Of a stretch of 64,000 bases of DNA, positions 26,674 to 34,462 are shown one piece after another (the first letter of the stretch is position 1; each line of letters starts with the position of its first letter). Position numbers and translations under genes: made by a program. Under the pieces are notes generated by a model, which ran no database searches, had not been told where the DNA came from, and saw nothing but the letters and a program-made list of their open reading frames with translations. The stretch comes from Paraburkholderia sp. FT54 (lineage in GTDB: Bacteria > Pseudomonadota > Gammaproteobacteria > Burkholderiales > Burkholderiaceae): contig NZ_CP134198.1 of assembly GCF_031585635.1 (NCBI RefSeq), forward strand, positions 450,024 through 514,023. The letters are read 5' to 3'.

Positions 26674-27492
26674 TCAGTCGTCTAGTTCGCCCAGCATCCG
26701 GGCCAGCTTCAATTCCACCTCCCGGGTCTGAAACCCGCGCGCCAAAGCGGCGCCAACCCTGCGTTGTGCTTCGGGCTGCCTCACGTTCTCGCCGAAGAGA
26801 TCGGAATCACGGCGGAAGTCCGCGATAGCGGCGAGCGTGATGGCATTGACACGGTCCTTCACCACGGCATGTCCGGCCCTCGGAAACCTGGCGATGCGCC
26901 GTGCGAGCGAAGCGACGAATTCGTCGAGCATCTCCGCAGGCATCGCCCGGTTGATCCATCCATACCTTTCCGCGAGTTCCGTGTCATAGTCCGACGCGCT
27001 TAGCATCACCTCGAGCGCCCGGCCCCGGCCCATCAGGCGTGTGAGGAACTGGACAGCGCCCCCGCCAGGTATCAATCCGAAGGCAGGCTCCATCTGGCTG
27101 AACACGGCAGACTCTCGCGCGGCAAAGCGCATGTCGCACGCCAGCACAAACTCGCTGCCCGCACCGCGTACGCGTCCTTCGATTTGTGCAATGGAAACGA
27201 GCCGGCTGGCGCTCAGATGGCGGAACAGCAACGCAATAGATGCCTCGCCGGTCAGCTTCGCCGCCTCCTGCCGATACTCCTTGACCCGCGTTACATCAAC
27301 GTGGGAGATGAAATAGTCGGGGTCGGCACTCCTGAATACGAGTACGTTAATGCCATCGTCGGCTTCCGCATACTGAATAAGCGTGACCAGGTCGCGAACG
27401 AGTTCAGGCCCGAGAAGATTCATAGGCGGCGCGGAGATTTCCACGAACAGCACCGCACCTTCAAGATCTGCCGTGAGCGTTTCAAAGATCAT
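26674..27492 (-). CDS. Enoyl-CoA hydratase/isomerase (crotonase) family protein
   Basis: 272-residue crotonase-fold enzyme. The oxyanion-hole segments are HVDVTRVK (atypical for the first) and EGRVRGAGSEFVLACD. Glutamates at the two catalytic positions are kept (FAARESAVF and QMEPAFGLIPGGG, about 127 and 136), so hydratase or isomerase chemistry on an acyl-CoA is plausible. Its ATG overlaps the stop of the cytochrome P460 gene by 4 bp (ATGA), which argues for coupled expression. Crotonases paired with P460 and an isochorismatase-like enzyme do not match a pathway I know. Confidence 0.88.
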   Translation of the reverse strand: MIFETLTADLEGAVLFVEISAPPMNLLGPELVRDLVTLIQYAEADDGINVLVFRSADPDYFISHVDVTRVKEYRQEAAKLTGEASIALLFRHLSASRLVSIAQIEGRVRGAGSEFVLACDMRFAARESAVFSQMEPAFGLIPGGGAVQFLTRLMGRGRALEVMLSASDYDTELAERYGWINRAMPAEMLDEFVASLARRIARFPRAGHAVVKDRVNAITLAAIADFRRDSDLFGENVRQPEAQRRVGAALARGFQTREVELKLARMLGELDD

Positions 27493-28034
27493 GGGTGCGT
27501 TCCAGTTGGCAAGTCGGGTGCAAAGCGGTTGAAAACAAAGTCGCGGTCCTTCACGACCGAGTGACAGGCAAAACAGGCGTGTTGATCAGCCGTGCTGTAG
27601 GACTTGCCCGGATCGAACTGGGCGTAGCCCCAGCCCCCCGTCGACGCATATTTCGTCGCGTCCTTGACCATGAGTTGGACGCCGTTCTTCGGATGTCCGG
27701 CGACATGCGACTGGGATTGGCCAAACGCTTGTGCGCTCTCCCCAAGTTCGTCATAACTCCATGCGAGGCGCGCGATGACCGCTCCATCCGGCAACGGATA
27801 TCTGCCTTTCCGCAACGCCTCAATCGCCGCTTCGTTGCCCAGGATCGCGCGTAGATCGTCGATTCTGCCCTCCTCTCTCGCCACGGAGATCAATGTCCAG
27901 TCGCGGTATCCGGCCGGAAGCGCGATGTCATGCGAGGCGTTCGTTGCGCCCGCATCCGTGGCTGCCTGAACCATGCAGGCGCCTCCGCCGGCCAGCGCAG
28001 CGGTCGCCACCAGCATCAAAGCCGTTTGTCTCAT
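27489..28034 (-). CDS. Cytochrome P460 family periplasmic haem protein
   Basis: 181-residue exported protein. The signal peptide covers about residues 1-25 (ending VQAAT). The P460 domain includes GYRDWTLISVAREEG, the middle AKYASTGGWGYAQFDPGKS and the C-terminal CFACHS haem-attachment motif followed by RDFVFNRFAP. P460 proteins oxidise hydroxylamine or handle NO-type compounds; many have unknown roles. The lysine that crosslinks the haem in true P460 cannot be assigned by eye. No strong ribosome binding site is seen, and a Tni transposon begins 24 bp upstream of the start, so the native promoter appears displaced. Confidence 0.88.
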   Translation of the reverse strand: MRQTALMLVATAALAGGGACMVQAATDAGATNASHDIALPAGYRDWTLISVAREEGRIDDLRAILGNEAAIEALRKGRYPLPDGAVIARLAWSYDELGESAQAFGQSQSHVAGHPKNGVQLMVKDATKYASTGGWGYAQFDPGKSYSTADQHACFACHSVVKDRDFVFNRFAPDLPTGTHP

Positions 28035-28058
28035 GATTGGTGTTGCCGTCCGTAGTAA

Positions 28059-28236
28059 CTGCTAATCGTGTCCATAGACTACGCTAATGTAAGATTTCGG
28101 TTTTCTCCCACGAATAAAGGCATATCAGCAGTTCTGCACGTCTTTTTGTGCGTTGCGTTTCGGCAACGCATGGACGCGCGGATGTCCGTTTATTTTGCTA
28201 ACGCGTTCGTCCTGTCCTTTAATTGCGCTAACGCGT
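28059..28236. repeat. Left-end repeats of the TniABQ element
   Basis: Terminal CTGCTAATCG, then TGTCC followed by GCTAATG (28069-28087), and two close copies TGTCCGTTTATTTTGCTAAC and TGTCCTTTAATTGCGCTAAC (starting near 28183 and 28214). All point the same way. These are probable TniA binding sites. Confidence 0.72.
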
Positions 28237-28263
28237 CTGACGAAGCTCAACAAGGAGCGGCAA

Positions 28264-29889
28264 ATGGCGGTTTCGGAGGAAGCGGCTAATCGCGCTGCGG
28301 AAGTAGCAGACATTCTCCGGCCGCTGGGGCGTGGACCACTCTCGAAAAAGCTTGCATTAGTAGCCGCGAAACTGCTGGGCGTTCATTGGACAACGGTTTA
28401 TCGATTGCGGCGGAAGTTTCTCGCAAACCCGGTTGCGAGTGCTGTCATCCCGAAGCGCAGCGGTCCTTCAGAGGGGAAGCGTCGGTTGGCAGGTGCAGTT
28501 GACACTGTGATCGACGAAGCAGTCCACGTCTGGCTGCCTGCTCAAAGACAGTTGGCGCATCCCGCAACCGATCTTGTATTGGAGATTCGGCGTCGATGCG
28601 AACTCGCCGGGCTGCAACCACCAAGCCGGACCACGATTGGCCGACGGTGGGCGCAGCATCGCGAGGTCGATGCTCTGAAGCGTGCGGCGCTCCCAGACGC
28701 GATGATTCCTCCAGGCTCGCTTGTCGCAAAGTATCCTCTGGAAATCGTTCAGGTCGACCATACACAAGCAGATGTGTTTCTGGTGAGCGAATACGACAGA
28801 CGTGTGATCGGCCGCCCCTGGCTAACTATCGCTCTGGACGTGGCGACCAGATGCGTGTTGAGTTTTTACGTCAGCATGGACCGTCCGGGAGCGGCTACCG
28901 TTGGATTGCTGCTGACCAGAGCGGCCCTTTCCAAGGCTCCCTGGCTTGCCAAGATCGAGGCGGACGCAGATTGGCCGATGCGGGGAATTCCGCGAGTTCT
29001 CCATCTCGATAATGCTGCCGAGTTCAAGAGCAGGGCTCTTCGTAGTGGATGTAGGGAATTCGGCATCCACCTCATGTACCGTCCGGTCGGGCGTCCTCAT
29101 TTCGGCGGTCACATTGAGCGGTTCAACCGCACGCTGATGGAGCGCGTCCGAGGCCTGCCAGGAGCCACGGGTTCTTCCCCCAAAGGCCGAAAGGCACGGC
29201 GGTCCGAAAAGACAGCGTCGTTGACGCTTCGAGAATTCGAGCAATGGCTCGCAATTGAGATCGCCAGACGCTACCACCACGTTCCGCATCGTGGGCTGCT
29301 TGGGGCAACCCCGGCTGACACATGGCAGATGCTTGCGCGCAATCCTGATTCGCGGCAGCTGCCCGCCGCGAACGACGCTGAACTCAGCTTTCTGATCCGG
29401 TTTTTGCCTGTTGCGCACAGGACTGTCCAGGATAACGGACTTACGTTGTTTCACATTCGTTACTGGCATCCCATATTCGTCGCGTGGCGACAGACCGGAC
29501 GAAGCGTCACGGTTCGATACCATCCTGAGGATCTTTCGCGTGTTTTTGTGACGGCAGGACGCGGCGAATACCTGGAAGTCCGGTACGCGGACTTGCGGCG
29601 ACCGGCCATTTCTCTTTTCGAACACCGGGCTGCGTTGCAAGCGATTCGGTCAGAAGGGCAGAGAGCTGTGTCGGAGGCCCTGATTTTCAGGACGATAGAA
29701 GAGCAGCGGCGCATCATTGTCAAAGCCAGGCAGGCTACGGCCCGTGCACGTCGTCGGTCACGAAAAAATAGGCCGCCATTGGGTGAGTTGCTCGACCGAA
29801 TTTTGCCGTTCACGCGTGCGACAACTGAGGAGGCTGAAACGGTCGACTATGCTGCGCCAGTTCAGGCTTTCAACGTCGAGGAATGGTGA
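28264..29889 (+). CDS. tniA: TniA-type DDE transposase
   Basis: 541-residue transposase. An N-terminal helix-turn-helix (GVHWTTVYRLRRKF, about residues 38-51) is followed by a second DNA-binding region. The integrase core has D in VQVDHTQADVF (about 163), D in LHLDNAAEFKS (about 247) and E in GGHIERFNRTLME (about 283). A Mu-C-terminal-like beta domain follows (HIRYWHPIFVAW). ATG 28264 is preferred because AAGGAG lies 7 bp upstream; the frame is open further upstream through the end repeats. tniB starts 8 bp downstream. Length is normal for Tn5053-type TniA. Confidence 0.92.
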   Translation: MAVSEEAANRAAEVADILRPLGRGPLSKKLALVAAKLLGVHWTTVYRLRRKFLANPVASAVIPKRSGPSEGKRRLAGAVDTVIDEAVHVWLPAQRQLAHPATDLVLEIRRRCELAGLQPPSRTTIGRRWAQHREVDALKRAALPDAMIPPGSLVAKYPLEIVQVDHTQADVFLVSEYDRRVIGRPWLTIALDVATRCVLSFYVSMDRPGAATVGLLLTRAALSKAPWLAKIEADADWPMRGIPRVLHLDNAAEFKSRALRSGCREFGIHLMYRPVGRPHFGGHIERFNRTLMERVRGLPGATGSSPKGRKARRSEKTASLTLREFEQWLAIEIARRYHHVPHRGLLGATPADTWQMLARNPDSRQLPAANDAELSFLIRFLPVAHRTVQDNGLTLFHIRYWHPIFVAWRQTGRSVTVRYHPEDLSRVFVTAGRGEYLEVRYADLRRPAISLFEHRAALQAIRSEGQRAVSEALIFRTIEEQRRIIVKARQATARARRRSRKNRPPLGELLDRILPFTRATTEEAETVDYAAPVQAFNVEEW

Positions 29890-29897
29890 GGTGCCAC

Positions 29898-30767
29898 ATG
29901 AAGGATGGGACGCTTGCGCATTTGCTACCGGTCGCCAGAAAGCAGGCTGAGCTTGGGAGGGACGAACGAATTCTCGGACTTTTGCGCGACCGCTGGATTG
30001 ATTATCCTCGCGCGACGCAAGCTCTGCAGCAACTTGAGCGCCTATTTGAAACGCCACGCCGCGACCGGATGCCATGCCTGTTGCTGCACGGAGATTCAAA
30101 TATTGGCAAGACGAAAATCATGGCCAAATTCCGGCGTGCGCATCCCAGCGAATTTGACGAACGAAGCGGTGTCGAACATTGTCCGGTCGTCGCGATGCAG
30201 ATGCCACCCACCCCCGACCAGCATCGATTCTATTCGGGTCTATTGTTCGAGCTGGGCGCCCCCCACAATGCGGCTGCCGGCCTGGCATCCCTCGAACGAT
30301 TAGCTCGCGAGATTCTAAAACGAATGTCGCCGCGAATGCTGGTCGTCGATGAGGTGCACCACCTACTCGCGGGCTCGTATCGCGAGCAGCGGGCATCGCT
30401 GAACCTCCTCAAGTTCCTCGCCAACGACCTTCAGATCAGTATGGTTCTGGTTGGCACTCGTGACGCGGTGCTGGCGCTTCAAACGGATACCCAAATGATA
30501 AGTCGTTATAGGCCGTTCGAAATCCCCCGGTGGCGGGAGAGCGACGGGTTGCGGCGGCTTCTCGCGGCATTCGAACGGGTGCTACCGCTTCGCAAGCCAT
30601 CGGATCTGGCGCGACGCGAGATCGTACAGTTTGTTCTGAGCGCGACCGACGGACTGACCGGCGAGATATCCGCGTTACTAAACGACGCCGCCGAGCTGTC
30701 GATTCGCAACGGCGACGAATTCATTGGCATCGCGCATCTTGAGCAAGTCAGCCGAGTCGCAACCTAG
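29898..30767 (+). CDS. tniB: TniB-type AAA+ transposition ATPase
   Basis: 289-residue ATPase. Walker A GDSNIGKTKI (about 67), Walker B RMLVVDEVHHLL (about 150), and the sensor strand ISMVLVGTRDAVLAL. The start at 29898 has GGTGAGG upstream; an ATG at 29883 inside the tniA stop is an alternative. It works with TniQ to choose targets and activate TniA. Its end overlaps the tniQ frame. Confidence 0.9.
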   Translation: MKDGTLAHLLPVARKQAELGRDERILGLLRDRWIDYPRATQALQQLERLFETPRRDRMPCLLLHGDSNIGKTKIMAKFRRAHPSEFDERSGVEHCPVVAMQMPPTPDQHRFYSGLLFELGAPHNAAAGLASLERLAREILKRMSPRMLVVDEVHHLLAGSYREQRASLNLLKFLANDLQISMVLVGTRDAVLALQTDTQMISRYRPFEIPRWRESDGLRRLLAAFERVLPLRKPSDLARREIVQFVLSATDGLTGEISALLNDAAELSIRNGDEFIGIAHLEQVSRVAT

Positions 30768-31272
30768 CGTTGCTCCATGGCCGATCGCTCCCAGGCCTTT
30801 CTATGAAGAAGCCTTTGGTTGCTGGCTGGGCCGTATCGCAGCACGATATCAGCTGAGCCTTGGGATGCTCTGGGAAATGAGCGCGAGCGAGCCGCTGCCT
30901 GCGCTAGGTACTGCTGGATGGATTCTCTTCCCTGCAGTTTCACACTCCGCGCTGCGACGATTCGCATCGCTGGCTCGCCTTGAAGAGGATAGGTTGAGAC
31001 ACATCCAGACGCCTTCGGCGTGGCTCAGCGATCGGCGCTACATGCCGTACTGCTTTAGATGCCTGGTGCTGAATGACGCAGACGTATCGGCACCTCGCTG
31101 GAAGCGCGAATGGCTGGAACCGACAGTAGAGTTCTGCACGGTGCATCACACGCTTCTGGAAACAGTTCCCGCCTCTGTATTTCGGACCTCGGGTCACTTT
31201 GATGCCGCACTGCGAGCGATCAGCCGTTATCGCGAGATGCGTAAGTTCAAAGACACCCACCGGTTGCGTTAG
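30724..31272 (+). CDS. tniQ: TniQ family protein, short form
   Basis: 182-residue protein. TniQ signature: PRPFYEEAFGCWLGRIAARYQLSL (shown in part: FYEEAFGCWLGRIAARY), with a Cys/His motif at YCFRC and FCTVHH (about 109-143). It is much shorter than TniQ of Tn5053 (about 400) and lacks the second zinc pair, so it may be a naturally minimal form or shortened at the C-terminus by the transposon end. The start is uncertain: the frame opens with TTG 30724 inside tniB and has no obvious ribosome binding site, suggesting coupling to tniB. Confidence 0.75.
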   Translation: MASRILSKSAESQPSVAPWPIAPRPFYEEAFGCWLGRIAARYQLSLGMLWEMSASEPLPALGTAGWILFPAVSHSALRRFASLARLEEDRLRHIQTPSAWLSDRRYMPYCFRCLVLNDADVSAPRWKREWLEPTVEFCTVHHTLLETVPASVFRTSGHFDAALRAISRYREMRKFKDTHRLR

Positions 31273-31318
31273 CGGAATTAACGGACACGATTAGCGCTTC
31301 AACGGACATCATTAGCAG
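31263..31318. repeat. Right-end repeats of the TniABQ element
   Basis: Three inverted units read from the right end inward: CTGCTAATGATGTCC (31304-31318), then TGTCC...GCTAATCG and TGTCCGTTAATTCCGCTAAC. They match the left-end units. The innermost copy overlaps the last codons of tniQ. Confidence 0.72.
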
Positions 31319-31738
31319 AATCTGCGAACTTCAACATCAAGCGCGCGCGAGGCCATGGTGCCCGACGCGAAGGTCTTCAGAAATGGCAGACAGTTTGGCG
31401 CCTGGCTGGGCCTGACGCCGCGACAGCACAGCTCGGGCGGCAGGACCCGGCTGGGGCATTTCAGCCTGCGTGGAGACGTCTATCCGCGCACACTGCCCGT
31501 TCAGGGCGCCCGAAGCACATTGCAGTCGGCGTTGCATGCCGACCACACGCACGCAAGCCGGCTGCAACGGTGGATCGGGCAGCTTCACGAACTCAAGGGC
31601 TATCACAAGACGCTGATTGCAATTGCCAACAAGCATGCCCGAATGCTGTGGGCGATGCTTGCAAAGAACGAACGCTACGACGCCGATGCGTGGCAACGCC
31701 ATCCCATGTATCCGCCGCTAGCACCCGCAGCAGCATGA
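31319..31738 (+). pseudogene. IS110/IS1111-type transposase, C-terminal remnant
   Basis: About 127 residues of the transposase_20 domain: VPDAKVFRNGRQFGAWLGL, PRQHSSGGRTRLGHFSLRGD, then IAIANKHARMLWAMLAKNE. These are the C-terminal hallmarks of IS110-type DEDD recombinases. The N-terminal RuvC-like half is missing: the reading frame begins where the Tni element's right end stops, and the missing half is not found at the left end. Non-functional. The DNA downstream (31740-32000) may include the rest of the IS end. Confidence 0.8.
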
Positions 31739-32191
31739 CCCGATTGTCTTGAAACTCAACTACTGCTCGACGCGATAGCAAGACAAGGTCGGACCGAACG
31801 GGAGAAAAACCCGCCGATTCAGTTGGCGAGTCATCACCGCACGCGGTGCATCGCTGAGTGTCTGTTCGCCGGTTTTCAAATAGGGTTCTCCTGGGCGGCT
31901 CATATCGTGGCCCGCCCGATACGTCTCGGGCAACAAGGCCGTTTGCAAAGACGCAGTCCCTGGTATTGCTTCGACGCGATAGCAGCAGCCGACTTGTAGA
32001 AAATGAAATGACTACCCCAACCGGCCCACCTGCATGTGCGCGTCACATGTCCGCAAGCGTCGAAAAAGATCGAACCCCGATCTTGACTCTAGGGGGAAGT
32101 CCTTGCAAACAGAATCGGCCAGGAACGGTCCATCGCAATCGATTTGCGGTCGGCCGCTCTCGCGAGGCAAGCCGCCTTTCGACACGGCAAC
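31739..32191. other. Intergenic, possible IS end, no gene seen
   Basis: No gene found. The segment GACGCGATAGCA occurs twice (near 31771 and 31976), which might mark IS110-type end sequence. It is downstream DNA for the leftward sensor kinase. Confidence 0.4.
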
Positions 32192-33646
32192 CTACCGATG
32201 CGCGGAAACTGTAAATTGAAATGTCAGCCCCGAGCCAATATTGCGAGACGCCCACACCCGCCCTCCGTGAGCTTCGATGATCGAACGACAGATGGAGAGT
32301 CCCATACCCATACCATCTGGCTTCGTCGTGTAAAATGCGGCGAAAAGCCGGTCCAGCCCCTGTGGCTCCGTGCCGATGCCGACGTCCTGTACGGCCACGA
32401 GCACCTGGTCGGAGCCGCGCTGATCGGTTCGGATGGTTAGCACACGCGCGCGATCGGTGACTGTCGCCATGGCTTGGACACCATTGATTGCAAGGTTGAT
32501 GATCACTTGCTGCAGCTGGACCCGGTCGCCACGCACCAGGGGCAATCCCGCCGCAAGTTGCAGTTGCACTGTTACCCCATGTCGGAGCGCCTCCGGCTTT
32601 ACAAGCGCGACCGCCTCGTCGATGACCTCGTTGATGTCGAGTGGAATCAGCTCCGGATCTGCCCTCCTGGCAAGATCGCGAACGCTCCGGATCATTTCGC
32701 TCGCCCGATTGGCTTCTTCGACAATGTGAGTCATGCAGGCGCGCGCCTCATCTAGTTCCGGAACTTCACGAGTCAGCCAGCGCAAGCCAGCTGCGGCGAT
32801 AGTGGCAATGGAAGCGAGGGGCTGATTCACTTCATGCGCAATCGAGGCACTCATCTGCCCAAGGGCTGTTACACGAGCAACGCGGGCAAGTTCCGCCTGT
32901 GCCGTGTACAACGCCTCTTGCGCTTCCCTGGTTGCCGTGACGTCCATCAGTGCACCAACGAGTTCCTCTTCGCCCGATTCGTATTCCACGCGATGGGTCC
33001 GGACAATCAGGTGCTTGATCGCTCCATTCGGCATCAGAAGACGGTGTTCGTAGTCGTCGGATGGCTGGCCACGTGCCGCACGATTAATTTCATGCAGTAC
33101 AAGGTCTCGGTCATCCGGGTGAACACATTGCAGGATGAGGTCGATCGTCGGCTTGACCGTTTCGTCCACTCCAAATATCCGATATGTCTCCTTCGACCAG
33201 ACAATGTTGCCGCTGGCTATCCTCCAGCCAAAGCTCCCCGTATGACTCAGCCGTTGCGCATCAGCCAGATAGGCCTCACTCCGCCGCAATGCGCTTTCGG
33301 CACCTCTTCGCGCGACGTTCAGCCACACCACAAACAGGGCTGCCACGGCAAGCAGGACGATGCGCGACAAGTCCGCAGGCACAATCTCGAACGAATCGAC
33401 CGGCGGGACAAAATGATAAGTGAAAGCCGCAACGGACAGCACGGTCGCGAGCAAACCCGGGCCGAGGCCACCGAACCAGGCACTAAACATGACCGCGCAA
33501 AGAGACAGCGATACGAACGGACTACTCTGCGTGTGCGGTTCTAATAGCAGCGCGGCGATGAGTGCCAGAGCAACCGACAGAATTGCAACCGCATAGTTAG
33601 CAAAAGCGGACCGTCTGGTCCACTGTAGAGGACTAGATCTGGACAT
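32192..33646 (-). CDS. Membrane-anchored PAS sensor histidine kinase
   Basis: 484-residue kinase. Four hydrophobic helices at about residues 15-115 (DUF4118-like, KdpD-type membrane module) are followed by a PAS domain (about 130-235; SGNIVWSKETYRIFGVDE, EHRLLMPNGAIKHL), a HisKA domain with SIAHEVNQPLASI (His about 270), and an HATPase domain (NLAINGVQAM, GMGLSICRSIIEAHGG). The kinase core resembles FixL/DctB-type kinases that control fixation or transport genes. ATG 33646 is preferred because GGAGG lies 8 bp upstream; a GTG at 33661 also fits. No cognate response regulator is adjacent. Confidence 0.9.
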   Translation of the reverse strand: MSRSSPLQWTRRSAFANYAVAILSVALALIAALLLEPHTQSSPFVSLSLCAVMFSAWFGGLGPGLLATVLSVAAFTYHFVPPVDSFEIVPADLSRIVLLAVAALFVVWLNVARRGAESALRRSEAYLADAQRLSHTGSFGWRIASGNIVWSKETYRIFGVDETVKPTIDLILQCVHPDDRDLVLHEINRAARGQPSDDYEHRLLMPNGAIKHLIVRTHRVEYESGEEELVGALMDVTATREAQEALYTAQAELARVARVTALGQMSASIAHEVNQPLASIATIAAAGLRWLTREVPELDEARACMTHIVEEANRASEMIRSVRDLARRADPELIPLDINEVIDEAVALVKPEALRHGVTVQLQLAAGLPLVRGDRVQLQQVIINLAINGVQAMATVTDRARVLTIRTDQRGSDQVLVAVQDVGIGTEPQGLDRLFAAFYTTKPDGMGMGLSICRSIIEAHGGRVWASRNIGSGLTFQFTVSAHR

Positions 33647-33854
33647 ACCTCCTGCCTCCACATATCAGTAATGTCTCGCACAATCTGGCTGCATGAGGCA
33701 TTCGGATCGACATCCTCAGGACCGCGGCCGTCTCTTCCGGGAAGTGCGCAATGCAGATGCTGTCGACGACGGCCTCGATCTCCTCGCCCTCGTACGGGAA
33801 ACCGCAGTCGCGCAACGCCGCGGTGACCGTCCGGCTCGGCGGGGCGAAGCGCAC
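33633..33854 (-). CDS. Small hypothetical protein overlapping the kinase start
   Basis: 73-codon frame from a GTG. The middle (YEGEEIEAVVDSICIAHFPEE) looks protein-like and acidic. It overlaps the start of the sensor kinase gene by 14 bp, which would allow coupled translation. AAGGA lies close upstream, with spacing shorter than usual. I do not recognise a family, and it may be the remnant of a longer gene. Confidence 0.35.
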   Translation of the reverse strand: MRFAPPSRTVTAALRDCGFPYEGEEIEAVVDSICIAHFPEETAAVLRMSIRMPHAARLCETLLICGGRRYVQI

Positions 33855-33958
33855 GGTCCTTGCTCACTGATCGTCGCGGCACAGGCCAACGTGCGGTCGG
33901 CAGAAATGCCGAGATCCCCCAGCGCGTTTGCATTCCAGCGTAATGCTCGAACCAACTC

Positions 33959-34462
33959 TCAATGCATGTGCCGGCGTGGCACTCTCTCGGCGAAGAATGC
34001 CGTTGATCCGGGTTCGGTCGCAATTTTCCTGCGGGCAACGAGCCCCGGTAGACTTTTCGTAACCGCCTCCGACATCGTCTGCTGCCCATTTTCCGCCGGC
34101 TGAACGCCAATCAACGCGCTCGTTGTCGCCATCAAAGTCTGGACATTCTTTAGCATTACTGACGCGAGGAGACCGCCATTTTCTGCAGTGATCTCTTCGA
34201 TGCGCCGGCAACAAGCAAAAGTCTTCGCCAGTGCGGCGTGCAGCTCCTCCGACTGGAGAGCAATCGCTTCACGAACCGACTGCGAATAGGCCAGAGCCTC
34301 TGCCGAAACCCTTCGTTCGCCGAGCGACGTCCTAACGGCTACTGAATTCAGACTTGCCACTTTCTCGAGCTCAGCGACGGCGCCGACCATCCAGTCGTAG
34401 ACTTTCAGCCTGCCGGAGCTGCCGGGGCGGAGCTGACGATATTTGAGAGTAGTGACATTCAT
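33959..34462 (-). CDS. Phasin family protein
   Basis: 167-residue helical protein, mostly amphipathic and Ala/Glu/Leu-rich. LKVYDWMVGAVAELEKVASLNSVAV and ALQSEELHAALAKTFACCRRIEEI follow the phasin_2 pattern of proteins that coat polyhydroxyalkanoate granules. It lacks a signal peptide. GGAG sits 6 bp before the ATG. It is single, with the kinase downstream in the same direction after about 100 bp of possible small-gene DNA. PHA-related proteins are expected in a Burkholderia-type host; here it joins a stress-related region. Confidence 0.72.
   Translation of the reverse strand: MNVTTLKYRQLRPGSSGRLKVYDWMVGAVAELEKVASLNSVAVRTSLGERRVSAEALAYSQSVREAIALQSEELHAALAKTFACCRRIEEITAENGGLLASVMLKNVQTLMATTSALIGVQPAENGQQTMSEAVTKSLPGLVARRKIATEPGSTAFFAERVPRRHMH

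Larger units (their letters stand above)
28059..31318. mobile_element. Compact Tni-type transposon (TniA-TniB-TniQ)
   Basis: 3.26-kb element with tniA, tniB and tniQ only. The ends share CTGCTAATNNTGTCC (28059-28073 and, inverted, 31304-31318; 13 of 15 match). Several further copies of a unit TGTCC-(9-11)-GCTAA lie inside both ends, as in Tn5053/Tn402 relatives. The end sequences are unrelated to those of the element at 1708-6320. No passenger genes, resolvase or integron are seen. No clear 5-bp target duplication was found: left flank AGTAA, right flank AATCT. Confidence 0.78.

Noticed and set aside
28059..28263. Longer TniA starting within the left-end repeats
   Set aside because: The extra codons would be made from the transposase-binding repeats, and ATG 28264 has a good ribosome binding site and the family-typical start.
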